A program made the position numbers and the translations under genes. Of a stretch of DNA of 64,000 nucleotides, positions 55,645 through 64,000 are shown one piece after another. The stretch spans positions 620,001 through 684,000 of the forward strand of contig JADKKV010000005.1 in NCBI GenBank assembly GCA_016720345.1, given 5' to 3'. Every line of letters begins with the position of its first letter. Within the stretch, counting starts at the first letter, position 1. The DNA comes from Thermomonas sp. (lineage in GTDB: Bacteria > Pseudomonadota > Gammaproteobacteria > Xanthomonadales > Xanthomonadaceae). The notes under the pieces are model-generated. The model had not been told where the DNA came from, did not search any database, and saw only the letters and a program-made list of their open reading frames with translations.

Positions 55645-58554
55645 TCAGAACTGGTAGCGGAAGCCCAGGTAGAACTGGCGGCCGGTGTGGTGGTAGACGG
55701 ACGCGCGGTCGCCCACCGAATCCACGAACTGGTCGTTGAACTCGTCGCTCAGGTTGATGCCTTCCAGGGTCAGTGCCAGGTTGTCGCTGAAGTTGTAGGT
55801 CATCGACATGTCGACGTTGAAGGTGTCGCGCTTGCCTTCGACATCGTTGCTGTTCTGGCCCGGCACGCGTTGCAGGTAGTCGTCGCGGTAGGAGCCGGAC
55901 ACGCGCGCGCTGAACTTGTCGTCTTCGTAGTACAGGGTGGCGTTGTAGGCGTCCGGCGACAGGTTGACCAGGTTGGCGGTCACGTAGGTGTTGCTGGTCG
56001 GCGAGATCGCGTAGTCGATCTCGGATTCGACGTGGGTGTAGTTCATGAGCACGCCGAAGTTGCCCCAGATCCCGGGCAGGAAGCGAAACGCGTGCTGGTA
56101 GTTCAGCTCGTAACCCTTGAGCGGGCCGCCGGGGGTGTTGACCGCCGAGGTGATCTCGAACGGGGTGTCGTTCGGCATCCCGGGCGGCAGCAGGCTGTCA
56201 GGCAGTCCGGTGGTGTTGTACGGGCGGGTCTCGCGCAGGTTCTGGATGTACGAACCGATGTCCTTGTAGAACAGCGCGGCGCTCAGCAGCGAGTCCTCCG
56301 CGAAGTACCACTCGGCGCTGAAGTCGAAGGTGTCCGCGCGGAACGGCTGCAGGAACGGGTTGCCGGTGGTGATGGTGCGCAGGGTCGTGTTGACGGTGCC
56401 GCCCGGCGACAGGTTCGGCAACTGCGGCCGCGCCATCACCTTGGCCGCACCGAAGCGCAGCACCGCGTCTTCATGCACGCTCCAGGCAAGGTTCAGCGAC
56501 GGCAGCCAGTCGGAGTAGGTGTTCCTGACCGTGACCTCCAGCGCGCCGCCGGTGGCAAGGTAACCGGTCGCCTCGATGTCGGTCTTGGCGTAGCGAACGC
56601 CCATGTTGCCGCGCAGCGGCTTGCCGATGAAGTCGACGTCGAAATCCACCTGCAGGAAGCCGCCGGTGTCTTCCTCGACCACCATCCGGTTGTTGCCGCG
56701 CGCATTGCCATTGGTGATGCTGGCCAGCGCAAAGTCGCCGCCGGGGACGCCGGTGTTGCAGTTGCAGTAGATGTTGAACAGGCTGGCGATCTTGTCGAGG
56801 TCCGGGATCAGCCAGCCCGACGGGCTGGACTGCCCCAGGCCACTGCCGAAGCCGGACAGCGCCCGGCTGATGTCGGCGATGGTGGTGCCCGCGGGCAGGG
56901 CCGGCACCGAGGTCTCGCTGGCGCGACGGAACTCGAAGGTGTTGAAGTCGAACTTCTTCCAGCTCAGGCCGCCCTTGAAGGTGACGTTCGGGTCGGCGAT
57001 GAAGGCCATGTTGACCTGCGCGGTATCGAAGATGTTGGTCGAACCGAGCGGACGGATGCGGATCTCGGACCCGGTCGAATTGGACGGCGGCGAGCTCACC
57101 CACTGCCACGCGGTCGGGCTGTTGATGTCGAACGGATAGGTGATGGTCGGCGTGCGGTCGTTGTTGCGGAAATCCCAGCTGTAGCCATCGACGTTCTGGA
57201 TGTCGAAGGTGACCGTGGTCTGGGTGGGATTGTCGAAGTCGGACTTGGCGCGGCCGGCGACGAAGTCCATCGACAGGCGGTCGCTGAACTTGTGCTCCAG
57301 GTCCATCGTGAACTGGGTGAACTTGGTGGACAGGTCGTCGAAGCGCGACTCCGAACGCACGTCGACGTTGTTGAACACGCCGTACACCAGGTTGCCGCGG
57401 GCATCGACCTCGGCGGCCACCACTTCGGTCTGCGGCTTGCCACCCTGCGAAGCGGTGCGGCTGAAGGAAATGGTTTCCAGGAAATCCTCCTGGCGGGTCG
57501 CATCGAAGCGCGAGTACATGCCGTCCAGCGACAGCGTGGTGTCGTCACCGAGCTTGAACTGCACCGAACCGGTCACGCCCAGGCGCTCCTGCTCGTGGGT
57601 CAGCCGGCCGTAGCGCGGCAGGCGCGGGTGGAACACGCCGGGCGCCATCGCGGTGCCGTAGGCGGCGAGGTTGGACGGGGTGTTGGCCGGACGCGGGATG
57701 CCGGTGGCGCAGTTGGTGGCGCTGGAACCGGCGCCGCTGGCCGGGGTTGCCGGGCTCACGCCGACCGGGCTGCAGAAGCCGCCGGAATTGACGCTGGGTT
57801 CCCAGCGCACCGCGCTGAAGCCTTCCTCCAGCAGGTCGCGCTTGCTGTACGACACCGACAGCAGCGCGCCGACCTTGCCGTCCGCCCAGGTGTTGGTGAC
57901 CAGCGCGGACGCGCGCGGGTTCCACTTCTCGGACAGGTCGTTGTAACCCATCTGCCCGGTCACGGTGGCGTTGAAGCCCTCGTAATCGAACGGCCGCGCG
58001 GAGCGCAGGTCCACGGTGGCGCCGAGCGAACCTTCCTCGATCGACGCGGACTGGGTCTTGCGCACCGTCAGGTTGCTGAACAGTTCGGACGCGAACACGT
58101 TGAAGTCGAAGCCGCGGCCGCGGTTGGCGCCGCCCGAGCTGTCGGTGCCGCCGGTGGTCGAGAGCGCCTCCATGCCGTTGATGCGCACGCGGGTGAAGTC
58201 CGGGCCGAGGCCGCGCACGGTGATCGACCGGCCTTCGCCCGCGTCGCGGTCGATCGATACGCCCGGGATGCGCTGCAGCGATTCGGCGAGGTTGAGGTCC
58301 GGGAACTTGCCGATGTCCTCGGCCACGATCGAGTCGATCTGCTCGCTGCTGTCGCGTTTCTCGTCCAGCGCCTTGCTCAGGCTCTGGCGGAAGGTGCCGA
58401 CCACGGTGATCTTGTCGAGGTCCTTCGCCTCGGCCGTGGCCGGCGGCGGGTCCTGTTGTTGCTGCGCGGCCACGGGTGCCACGTACAGGGCGAGCGCGAT
58501 CGATGCCGCAAGGATGGAAACCGGTGTCTTTTTGTTCGTCTTCAACTGGCGCAT
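55645..58554 (-). CDS. TonB-dependent receptor, Xanthomonas/Caulobacter type, probably for pectin oligomers
   Basis: Outer-membrane receptor of 969 residues. The signal (TPVSILAASIALALYVAPVA) is followed by the TonB box region (LDKITVVGTF), a plug (GRSITVRGLGPDFTRVRING) with the conserved SEQIDSIVAEDIGKFPDLNL of the large carbohydrate-type receptors, and a barrel ending in YLGFRYQF. Location between the PL1/esterase and kdgK genes indicates import of oligogalacturonides. AGGGGG precedes ATG 58554. A LacI-type site lies within codons 9-13 and another sequence of this type lies about 90 bases upstream. Confidence 0.93.
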   Translation of the reverse strand: MRQLKTNKKTPVSILAASIALALYVAPVAAQQQQDPPPATAEAKDLDKITVVGTFRQSLSKALDEKRDSSEQIDSIVAEDIGKFPDLNLAESLQRIPGVSIDRDAGEGRSITVRGLGPDFTRVRINGMEALSTTGGTDSSGGANRGRGFDFNVFASELFSNLTVRKTQSASIEEGSLGATVDLRSARPFDYEGFNATVTGQMGYNDLSEKWNPRASALVTNTWADGKVGALLSVSYSKRDLLEEGFSAVRWEPSVNSGGFCSPVGVSPATPASGAGSSATNCATGIPRPANTPSNLAAYGTAMAPGVFHPRLPRYGRLTHEQERLGVTGSVQFKLGDDTTLSLDGMYSRFDATRQEDFLETISFSRTASQGGKPQTEVVAAEVDARGNLVYGVFNNVDVRSESRFDDLSTKFTQFTMDLEHKFSDRLSMDFVAGRAKSDFDNPTQTTVTFDIQNVDGYSWDFRNNDRTPTITYPFDINSPTAWQWVSSPPSNSTGSEIRIRPLGSTNIFDTAQVNMAFIADPNVTFKGGLSWKKFDFNTFEFRRASETSVPALPAGTTIADISRALSGFGSGLGQSSPSGWLIPDLDKIASLFNIYCNCNTGVPGGDFALASITNGNARGNNRMVVEEDTGGFLQVDFDVDFIGKPLRGNMGVRYAKTDIEATGYLATGGALEVTVRNTYSDWLPSLNLAWSVHEDAVLRFGAAKVMARPQLPNLSPGGTVNTTLRTITTGNPFLQPFRADTFDFSAEWYFAEDSLLSAALFYKDIGSYIQNLRETRPYNTTGLPDSLLPPGMPNDTPFEITSAVNTPGGPLKGYELNYQHAFRFLPGIWGNFGVLMNYTHVESEIDYAISPTSNTYVTANLVNLSPDAYNATLYYEDDKFSARVSGSYRDDYLQRVPGQNSNDVEGKRDTFNVDMSMTYNFSDNLALTLEGINLSDEFNDQFVDSVGDRASVYHHTGRQFYLGFRYQF
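58516..58529 (-). promoter_or_regulatory. LacI-type site inside the receptor coding start
   Basis: AGACACCGGTTTCC on the minus strand matches the operator at 52582-52595 at 13 of 14 positions. It starts 26 bases into the receptor gene, where it encodes part of the signal peptide (KTPVS). An operator here could act as a roadblock; chance coding coincidence is the alternative. Confidence 0.4.
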
Positions 58555-58639
58555 CTGAATCCCCCTCCGGATGATGCATTCGTTTTCATGCGCACCTTGA
58601 CGTGCGAGGCGCACTTCCCTAGGTTCGTCAGCGGCAAAA

Positions 58640-58654
58640 TGACACCGCTGGTCA
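58640..58654. promoter_or_regulatory. Palindromic LacI-type site between TonB receptor and kdgK
   Basis: TGACACCGCTGGTCA is an imperfect palindrome sharing the TGACACCG half-site with the other locus operators. It lies in the 182-base divergent gap, 86 bases before the receptor start and 83 before kdgK. TTGCTA and TTGACC hexamers around it on the minus strand could be -35 elements. Confidence 0.45.
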
Positions 58655-58736
58655 AAACCGTAGCAAAAGCCGGGCAACAAGGCATGCTGCGGCGCACCAT
58701 GGCGGTACCGTGGCGGAAACCTGGGGAGTTCATGCA

Positions 58737-59759
58737 ATGACGGATCGGGTGTTGTGTTTCGGCGAAATCCTGCTGCGGCTGGCCGCGCCGGGGCGCGAAT
58801 TGCTGCTGCAGGCGCCGCGCCTTGAGGTGTACGTGGGCGGGGCCGAGGCGAACGTGGCGGTGTCGCTGGCCGCGTTCGGGCATGCGCCTGCGATGGCCGG
58901 CGTGCTGCCGGCCAACCCGCTGGGACGGGCCGCGCGCGATGCCCTGCGCGGGCATGGCGTGGACACCACCGCGCTGCGCTTCGACGAAGGCCGCATGGGC
59001 CTGTACTTCTACACCACCGGCGCCGGCCACCGGCCCGGCGAGGTCCTGTACGACCGCGCCGGCTCCGCGTTCGCGCTGGCTCCGGCGGCGCGCTACGACT
59101 GGCCCGCGCTGCTGGCGGGCACCGGCCTGCTGCACCTGTCCGGGATCACCCCCGCGCTCGGTGCGGCCACCGCGCAGGCCGCGCTGGAGGCGGCCCGCGC
59201 GGCGCGCAAGGCAGGGGTGCGTGTCTCGTTCGACGGCAATTACCGCGCGAAGTTGTGGGCGGCGTGGCCGGGCGATCCGCGCGGCACCCTGCACGCGCTG
59301 CTGGCGGAAACCGACCTCGCCTTCGCCGACCATCGCGACATCGAACTGGTGCTCGGCATCGACGGCGACGCGAATGCGGCTGCGCACGAGCGTTTCGCCG
59401 CCGCCGCGCGCGCCGCCTTCGCCGCGTTCCCGCACCTGCAGCGGATCGCCACCACCACCCGCACGCAGGCCAGCGTCGACCACCATCGGCTGGGTGCGAT
59501 GCTCGCGCTGCGCGACGGCACGCTGCACGTGCGCGAGGGCATCGAACTCGGTGGCATCGTCGACCGCATCGGCGCCGGCGACGCATTCGCCGCCGGGGTC
59601 CTGCACGGCGTGCTGTCCGGCATGGACGACGCCGCCAGCCTCGCGTTCGGGCAGGCCGCGGCCTGCCTCAAGCACTACCTGCCGGGGGACGCCAACCTGG
59701 CCGGCGTCGACGACGTAATGGCGCTGGTCAACGGCGAGCGCCTCGACGTCCGCCGCTGA
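58737..59759 (+). CDS. kdgK: 2-keto-3-deoxygluconate kinase
   Basis: PfkB-family sugar kinase of 340 residues phosphorylating 2-keto-3-deoxygluconate to KDPG, the step after KduD. The N-terminus RVLCFGEILLRLAAPGRELL, the GGAEANVAVSLAAFG substrate loop and the catalytic DRIGAGDAFAAG with D282 are clear. It is divergent from the TonB receptor and is the rightmost gene of the pectin locus. ATG 58737 is used; an in-frame GTG-type start at 58710 adds nine unrelated residues. Confidence 0.93.
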   Translation: MTDRVLCFGEILLRLAAPGRELLLQAPRLEVYVGGAEANVAVSLAAFGHAPAMAGVLPANPLGRAARDALRGHGVDTTALRFDEGRMGLYFYTTGAGHRPGEVLYDRAGSAFALAPAARYDWPALLAGTGLLHLSGITPALGAATAQAALEAARAARKAGVRVSFDGNYRAKLWAAWPGDPRGTLHALLAETDLAFADHRDIELVLGIDGDANAAAHERFAAAARAAFAAFPHLQRIATTTRTQASVDHHRLGAMLALRDGTLHVREGIELGGIVDRIGAGDAFAAGVLHGVLSGMDDAASLAFGQAAACLKHYLPGDANLAGVDDVMALVNGERLDVRR

Positions 59760-59769
59760 AGGGAGACGC

Positions 59770-61668
59770 TCAGGGCGCGCTGCAGAAGCAGTGCGCCAGC
59801 GGGGTCACCCGCACGTTGCCGCGCTGCTTCAGCGCGTTCTGCACGACGCGCAACGGCGCGGCCGCCTGGCTGGCGACATGCTCCAGCAGCAGCGCCTCGC
59901 CGACCCCGGTGGCGCGCAGCAGGCCGATGCCGGCGCCGCTGCCGACCAGGCCGCCGAACCACTGCTCGAACGGCTTGGCGGTTTCCTCGAGGTAGTGGGT
60001 GTGCCAGGTCGACGGCTTGCCGAGCTTGGCGCGCGCGGCGGCATCGGCCACCGCCGCATCGAGGCCGCCAAGCGCGTCGACCAGCCCGCGCTGCCGCGCC
60101 TGCTCGCCGCTCCACACCCGGCCACGCGCGACTTCGTCGATCTGCGCCACGCTGCGCCCGCGCGCCTGCGCGACCTTGCCGGTGAAGTCGCGGTAGCCCT
60201 TGTCGATCACCGACTGCACCACCGCGGCCACCCCCGGATCCAGCGGTCGGGTGAGGTCGAACGCCCCCGCGTAGCGGGTGGTGCCGACGCCATCGGTGCG
60301 CACGCCGAGCTTGGCCAGCGCGCGGTCGGCGGTCGGGAACAGGCCGAAGATGCCGATCGAACCGGTGATGGTCGAGGGATCGGCGTAGATGCGGTCGGCA
60401 TTCATGCTGATCCAGTAGCCGCCGGAGGCGGCGACATCGCCCATCGACACCACCACCGGCTTGCCGGCTTGCTTCAGCGCGGCCACCTCGCGGCGGATCT
60501 GTTCGGAGGCGAACACCTCGCCGCCCGGCGAATTCACCCGCAGCACCAGCGCCTTGACGCGGTCGTCGTCGCGCGCCGCGCGCAGCAGCGCGGAAGTGGA
60601 TTCGCCGCCGACTTCGCCCGGCGGCAGTTCGCCACCGGCGATCGCGCCCTCGGCCACCACCACCGCCACCTGCGGGCGCATGTCGGCCGGCTGCAGCGCG
60701 CCGTCGAGGTGCTGCACGTAGGTGTCCAGCGCGACCTGGCGGAAGCCGCCTTCGGCGTTGTCGTCGGCTTCGCCTTCATCGGCCAGCAGCTCTTCGACTT
60801 CTTCGCGGGTCTTCAGCCCGTCGACCAGCTTCTGCTGCAGCGCCAGCGCGGCGAGATCGCCCTTGGCAGCGGCGACCTGCTCGGCCATCGCGTCGATGTC
60901 CGCCGCCAGCGTCGCCGGCGGCAGCCCGCGCGCCTTGCCGATGTCGGCGAGCATCCGCTGCCACACGTCGTTCATCCAGAACAGGTCGGCTTCCTTCGAT
61001 TCCGGCGACGCCGCGTCCAGGATGTAGGGCTCGGCCGCGGACTTGTACTCACCGACCTTGAACAGGTGCACGTCCACGCCGAGCTTGTCCTGCAGGCCTT
61101 CGCGGAAGTACTGGCGGTACCCGGCCAGCCCTTCCAGCATCACCCCGCCCTGCGACATCGGGTCGAGGTAGACCTTGCTGGCGTGCGCGGCCAGCAGGTA
61201 CTGGCCCTGGCTGTAGTTCTCGCCATGCGCGACCACCGGCTTGCCGGCGGCCTTGACCCTGGCGATCGCCGCGGCAACCTCGCGCAGGCTGGCGAAGCCG
61301 CCGGGCTGCAGTTCGTCCAGGCGCAGCACCACCCGCTCGATCCGCTTGTCGGTGCGCGCGGACTCCAGCGCCCGCAACAGGTCGCGCAGGCGGATTTCCC
61401 GGCAGTCGTCGCCATTGGTGGCGCGCGCGAACGCGCGGCTCACCGGGTCGCAGCTGTACTGCTCCACCAGCCGCCCCTGCGGTTCGATCACCAGGGTCGA
61501 GCGTTCCGCCAGCGGCGCCAGCTTGCCGCCGCCGAGCATCGCCGCCAACAGCACGAACAGCACCAGCAGGAACAGCAGGTTCAGCACCAGCCGACGGCTG
61601 AAATTGAGCACATCCCACAGGCCGATGAAGACCCGGGCGATGGGGCCGCGGCTGCGCGGTTGGTTCAT
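59770..61668 (-). CDS. sppA: Signal peptide peptidase SppA, 67K type
   Basis: Membrane-anchored serine protease of 632 residues that degrades leftover signal peptides in the periplasm. One N-terminal transmembrane helix (about 22-45) is followed by tandem S49 domains. The Lys of the Ser-Lys dyad is K209 in FKVGEYKSAAEP and the Ser is S415 in GDVAASGGYWIS, close to the E. coli positions. VNSPGGEV and SIGIFG are family motifs. ATG 61668 has GGAGAG seven bases upstream; in-frame codons before it run into a repeat. Confidence 0.95.
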   Translation of the reverse strand: MNQPRSRGPIARVFIGLWDVLNFSRRLVLNLLFLLVLFVLLAAMLGGGKLAPLAERSTLVIEPQGRLVEQYSCDPVSRAFARATNGDDCREIRLRDLLRALESARTDKRIERVVLRLDELQPGGFASLREVAAAIARVKAAGKPVVAHGENYSQGQYLLAAHASKVYLDPMSQGGVMLEGLAGYRQYFREGLQDKLGVDVHLFKVGEYKSAAEPYILDAASPESKEADLFWMNDVWQRMLADIGKARGLPPATLAADIDAMAEQVAAAKGDLAALALQQKLVDGLKTREEVEELLADEGEADDNAEGGFRQVALDTYVQHLDGALQPADMRPQVAVVVAEGAIAGGELPPGEVGGESTSALLRAARDDDRVKALVLRVNSPGGEVFASEQIRREVAALKQAGKPVVVSMGDVAASGGYWISMNADRIYADPSTITGSIGIFGLFPTADRALAKLGVRTDGVGTTRYAGAFDLTRPLDPGVAAVVQSVIDKGYRDFTGKVAQARGRSVAQIDEVARGRVWSGEQARQRGLVDALGGLDAAVADAAARAKLGKPSTWHTHYLEETAKPFEQWFGGLVGSGAGIGLLRATGVGEALLLEHVASQAAAPLRVVQNALKQRGNVRVTPLAHCFCSAP

Positions 61669-61691
61669 TGAAACTCTCCGGTGGATTTTCC

Positions 61692-61714
61692 TCATCCCCG
61701 TTTTCGCGGGAATG
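61692..61714. repeat. Short dispersed-type inverted repeat
   Basis: TCATCCCCGTTTTCGCGGG followed by AATGA forms an imperfect hairpin of the CATTCCCGCGAAAACGGG class, a short palindrome found dispersed between genes in many proteobacteria. It lies between sppA and the MATE gene start region, 24 bases upstream of sppA. Only this copy is in the window. Confidence 0.5.
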
Positions 61715-61770
61715 ACGGGCAAATGCGGGTCCTGACGATGCCGACATGCTACCGATGCGGCGTCAACAGC

Positions 61771-63177
61771 TCATGCGGCATCGGTCACGGTGACCGATGA
61801 CCCGCCTTCGATTCGCGCCTGCAGCACGATGGGGACGCGCAGGCTGCTGCGCAAGAAGCGCCGGGCCAGCAGCACCGCCGCCACCGACAGCCCGGCGGTC
61901 AGGCCCAGCCACATGCCCCGTGGCCCCCAGCCCAGCGCCAGGCCGAGGCCCGCGCCGACCGGCATGCCGATGCCCCAGTACGCCAGCGCCGCCAGCCACA
62001 TCGGCACCCGGGTGTCGTTCAGGCCGCGCAGCGCCCCGGCCGACAGCACCTGCACGCCGTCCGGGAACTGGAACAGCGCCGCATACAGCAGCAGCGATGC
62101 GGCCAGCGCGCCGACCACCGCATCGCCGGTGTACAGGCCGACGATCGCGTGGTTGCCCAGCAGCATGACCAGCGCCGACAGCGCCTGGGTGCCCAGCACC
62201 AGCGCCAGCCCGGCGAAATACGCGCGGCGGATGCCGTCGCGGTCGCCGCGACCCAGCGCATGGCCGACCCGCACCGTGGTGGCCTCGGCCACCCCGAACG
62301 GGATCATGAAGCACAGGCTGGCGACGTTGATCGCGATCTGGTGCGCGGCCACCGGCACTTCGCCCAGGCGCCCGATCAGCAGCGCGGTGACGATGAACAG
62401 GCTGCCCTCCATGGTGATGGTCACCCCGATCGGCAGCCCACGGCCAAGCAGGCCCCGGATCGTCGCCCACTGCGGGCGTTCCCAATGCGCGTACAGGCCC
62501 AAGTCGGCGAAACGCGGCGACAGCCGCAGGTACAGCGCGAACGCCAGCAGCTGGCCCCAGAACATCGCCGCCGAAGCCCAGCCCAGCCCCGCCGCACCCA
62601 TCTCCGGCAGGCCGAACAGGCCGTTGGTCAGCACGTAGCCACCCGGCGCCAGCAGCAGCAAGCCACCGAAGCCGATCAGCATGGTCGGCAACGACCAGTG
62701 CAGGCCATCGCTGAGATAACGCATGCACAGGTACACAGTGAACGCGGGGATGCCCCAGCGGATCGCATGCAGGAACCCGGTGGCGCCGGGGATGATGTCC
62801 GCGGCGATCCCCATCGGCCCCAGCATCAGCGGCAACACCGTCACCAGCGCGAACAGCAGCGCCCCCAGGCCCAACGCCAGCCACAGCGACTGCCGCCACA
62901 GCGGGCCGATCTCCCCGCGCCGGCGCGCACCGTCGAGTTGCGATACCGACGGCGGCAGCGCCATCAGCGTCCCCATCGGCAGCATCATCGGCAGCCAGAA
63001 CAGCGCGGTGCCCACCGCGACCGCGGCCAGCGTGGTGGTCCCGTGGCGGCCGGCGACCACGGTATCGACGAACGCGACCAGCCCGTGCGACAGGTGGCCG
63101 GCGGCCAACGGCGCGGCCAGGCGCGCACTCTGGCGCACTTCGTCGGCGAAGCGTGGGCTGTCGGCGCTGGGGTTCAT
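61771..63177 (-). CDS. MATE-family efflux transporter (NorM-like)
   Basis: Inner-membrane drug or organic-cation exporter of 468 residues with twelve hydrophobic helices in two repeats. Typical segments are LAAPLAAGHLSHGLVAFVDT in helix 1, AVAVGTALFWLPMMLPMGTL, and in the second half GRGLPIGVTITMEGSLFIVT and AAHQIAINVASLCFMIPFGV. Substrate cannot be told from sequence. It reads toward sppA with about 100 bases between them. Confidence 0.92.
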   Translation of the reverse strand: MNPSADSPRFADEVRQSARLAAPLAAGHLSHGLVAFVDTVVAGRHGTTTLAAVAVGTALFWLPMMLPMGTLMALPPSVSQLDGARRRGEIGPLWRQSLWLALGLGALLFALVTVLPLMLGPMGIAADIIPGATGFLHAIRWGIPAFTVYLCMRYLSDGLHWSLPTMLIGFGGLLLLAPGGYVLTNGLFGLPEMGAAGLGWASAAMFWGQLLAFALYLRLSPRFADLGLYAHWERPQWATIRGLLGRGLPIGVTITMEGSLFIVTALLIGRLGEVPVAAHQIAINVASLCFMIPFGVAEATTVRVGHALGRGDRDGIRRAYFAGLALVLGTQALSALVMLLGNHAIVGLYTGDAVVGALAASLLLYAALFQFPDGVQVLSAGALRGLNDTRVPMWLAALAYWGIGMPVGAGLGLALGWGPRGMWLGLTAGLSVAAVLLARRFLRSSLRVPIVLQARIEGGSSVTVTDAA

Positions 63178-63252
63178 GGCGGGTCCGGGGGTGCGTCGCG
63201 CTGGCGCGAAGGCACGTGGCCTGCCATCTTAACGGCGCCCGGGTGAATGCCG

Positions 63253-64000
63253 ATGACCGAACCGACCGCCACCAACGCGCCTGCCGCCCCCGACCCCGCG
63301 CCCGCCGGCACGCCCTGCGGCAATTGCGGCGCGCCGCTGCTGGGCGATCACTGCTACGCCTGCGGGCAGCCGGTGAAGGGCCTGGTGCGGCACTTCTCAA
63401 GCATCCTCGGCGATGCGCTGGACAGCGTGTTCAACCTCGATACCCGGATCTTCCGCACCATCGGGCCGCTGTTCGCGCGGCCCGGCCACATCACCCGCGA
63501 ATATTTCGCAGGCCGCCGGGTGCGCTACGTCAGCCCGGTGCGGCTGTTCTTCTTCCTCGCCATCGTCACCTTCTTCGTCGCCCAGCTGACCGTGGATCTC
63601 GGTGCGGACGCGATCCGCATGGATGGCAAGCGCAGCAACAACCCCATCAGCAGCGCGATGACGGTGGCCGAGGCGGAAAAGGCACGTGATGCGGAGCTCG
63701 CCGAAATGGCGACGGCGAAGGCCGGGATGGCTGGCACCCCGGCCGCCGTCGGCATCCCCGGCCTGGAAGCCGGCGAGAGGGCCGTGCGCGACACCGCCAG
63801 CGCACGCATCCGCCAGTTGCAGGAAGCGGCTGCCAAGGGCCAGCCGCCGCCGGAGCCGATGCAGGACAACTTCAACATCAGTCTCGGCGGCGAGCGCTGG
63901 GACGCGAAGAAGCCGGTCGATACGTGGCTGCCCGGCTTCGCCGACCGCTGGCTGCACCAGCAGGTGACGCGCGCCAACGACAACGTCAGGCGCCTCAAGC
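63253..64000 (+). CDS. DUF3667 family membrane protein (C-terminus beyond window)
   Basis: About 249 residues visible. An N-terminal zinc ribbon (CGNCGAPLLGDHCYACGQPV, about 22-41) is followed by RIFRTIGPLFARPGHITREY and FAGRRVRYVSPVRLFFFLAI, which is the start of the DUF3667 membrane region with a helix at about 95-112. A long Ala/Glu-rich insert (about 125-200) then precedes another hydrophilic stretch. Function unknown. ATG 63253 or 63247 may start it. The window ends inside the gene. Confidence 0.85.
   Translation, partial: MTEPTATNAPAAPDPAPAGTPCGNCGAPLLGDHCYACGQPVKGLVRHFSSILGDALDSVFNLDTRIFRTIGPLFARPGHITREYFAGRRVRYVSPVRLFFFLAIVTFFVAQLTVDLGADAIRMDGKRSNNPISSAMTVAEAEKARDAELAEMATAKAGMAGTPAAVGIPGLEAGERAVRDTASARIRQLQEAAAKGQPPPEPMQDNFNISLGGERWDAKKPVDTWLPGFADRWLHQQVTRANDNVRRLK

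Noticed and set aside
54037-58740. 1567-codon plus-strand open frame
   Set aside because: Shadow of the carboxylesterase and antisense of the TonB receptor; no signal or domain.

Overview
The window is a dense, very GC-rich (about 70% by eye) bacterial chromosome segment. The gene set and order point to the Xanthomonadaceae/Lysobacteraceae (Luteimonas, Lysobacter, Thermomonas or Pseudoxanthomonas-like). The supporting signs are the divergent rsmB-fmt-def / lysM-dprA-smg-topA-tsaC block, an AlgR-type regulator beside hemC, Xanthomonas/Caulobacter-type TonB receptors, and a GTAGGAGCG palindrome typical of this family. No insertion sequence, prophage, CRISPR array or replication origin was seen. 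No stretch longer than 300 bases lacks a gene.

Layout. 1-4230 (minus): secreted prolyl oligopeptidase (cut by the window edge), a small membrane protein, a patatin-like lipase and a WYL regulator. 4275-9158 (plus): a molybdopterin/Fe-S/membrane-anchor oxidoreductase resembling sulfite:quinone oxidoreductase SoeABC, with a YbjQ-family gene between the B and C subunits. 9195-11835 (minus): hemC, an AlgR-type response regulator whose sensor kinase survives only as a C-terminal tail, and an alpha/beta hydrolase. 12059-16299 (plus): an SGNH hydrolase, a proline-rich membrane protein and an Lnt-like amidase with a long extra membrane domain. 16375-18125: a TonB-domain lipoprotein, a tRNA with CAU anticodon, and a PCu(A)C copper chaperone. 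18252-21055: a DUF2946 protein and a copper-type TonB receptor, giving a small copper-uptake island with the chaperone. 21115-34786: rpoD, dtd, an LpxL acyltransferase, two bacterial-PH membrane proteins, two ArnT-like glycosyltransferases, galE, a GT4 glycosyltransferase, then rsmB-fmt-def. 34948-41263: lysM, dprA, smg, topA, tsaC. 41327-43778: two related DUF4124 proteins, an SDR oxidoreductase and a tiny lipoprotein.

The most notable accessory region is 43783-59759, a pectin/oligogalacturonide utilisation locus. It holds a rhamnogalacturonan-acetylesterase/cupin fusion, KduD, KduI, a LacI regulator, a PL10 pectate lyase, a DctPQM TRAP transporter, a FAH-family hydratase, a PL1-like pectate lyase, a type-B carboxylesterase, a large TonB receptor and KdgK. 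Near-identical 14-bp sites around TGACACCGGTTTCC lie in the kduI promoter, in the divergent hydratase/PL1 promoter region and at the TonB receptor gene, with a weaker copy before lacI. This looks like a local LacI regulon. The inferred flow is: outer-membrane import (TonB receptor), lyase and esterase cleavage, inner-membrane import (TRAP), then KduI, KduD and KdgK to 2-keto-3-deoxy-6-phosphogluconate. The KDPG aldolase and an unsaturated-galacturonide hydrolase are not in the window.

The end of the window carries sppA, a MATE efflux protein and the start of a DUF3667 membrane protein.
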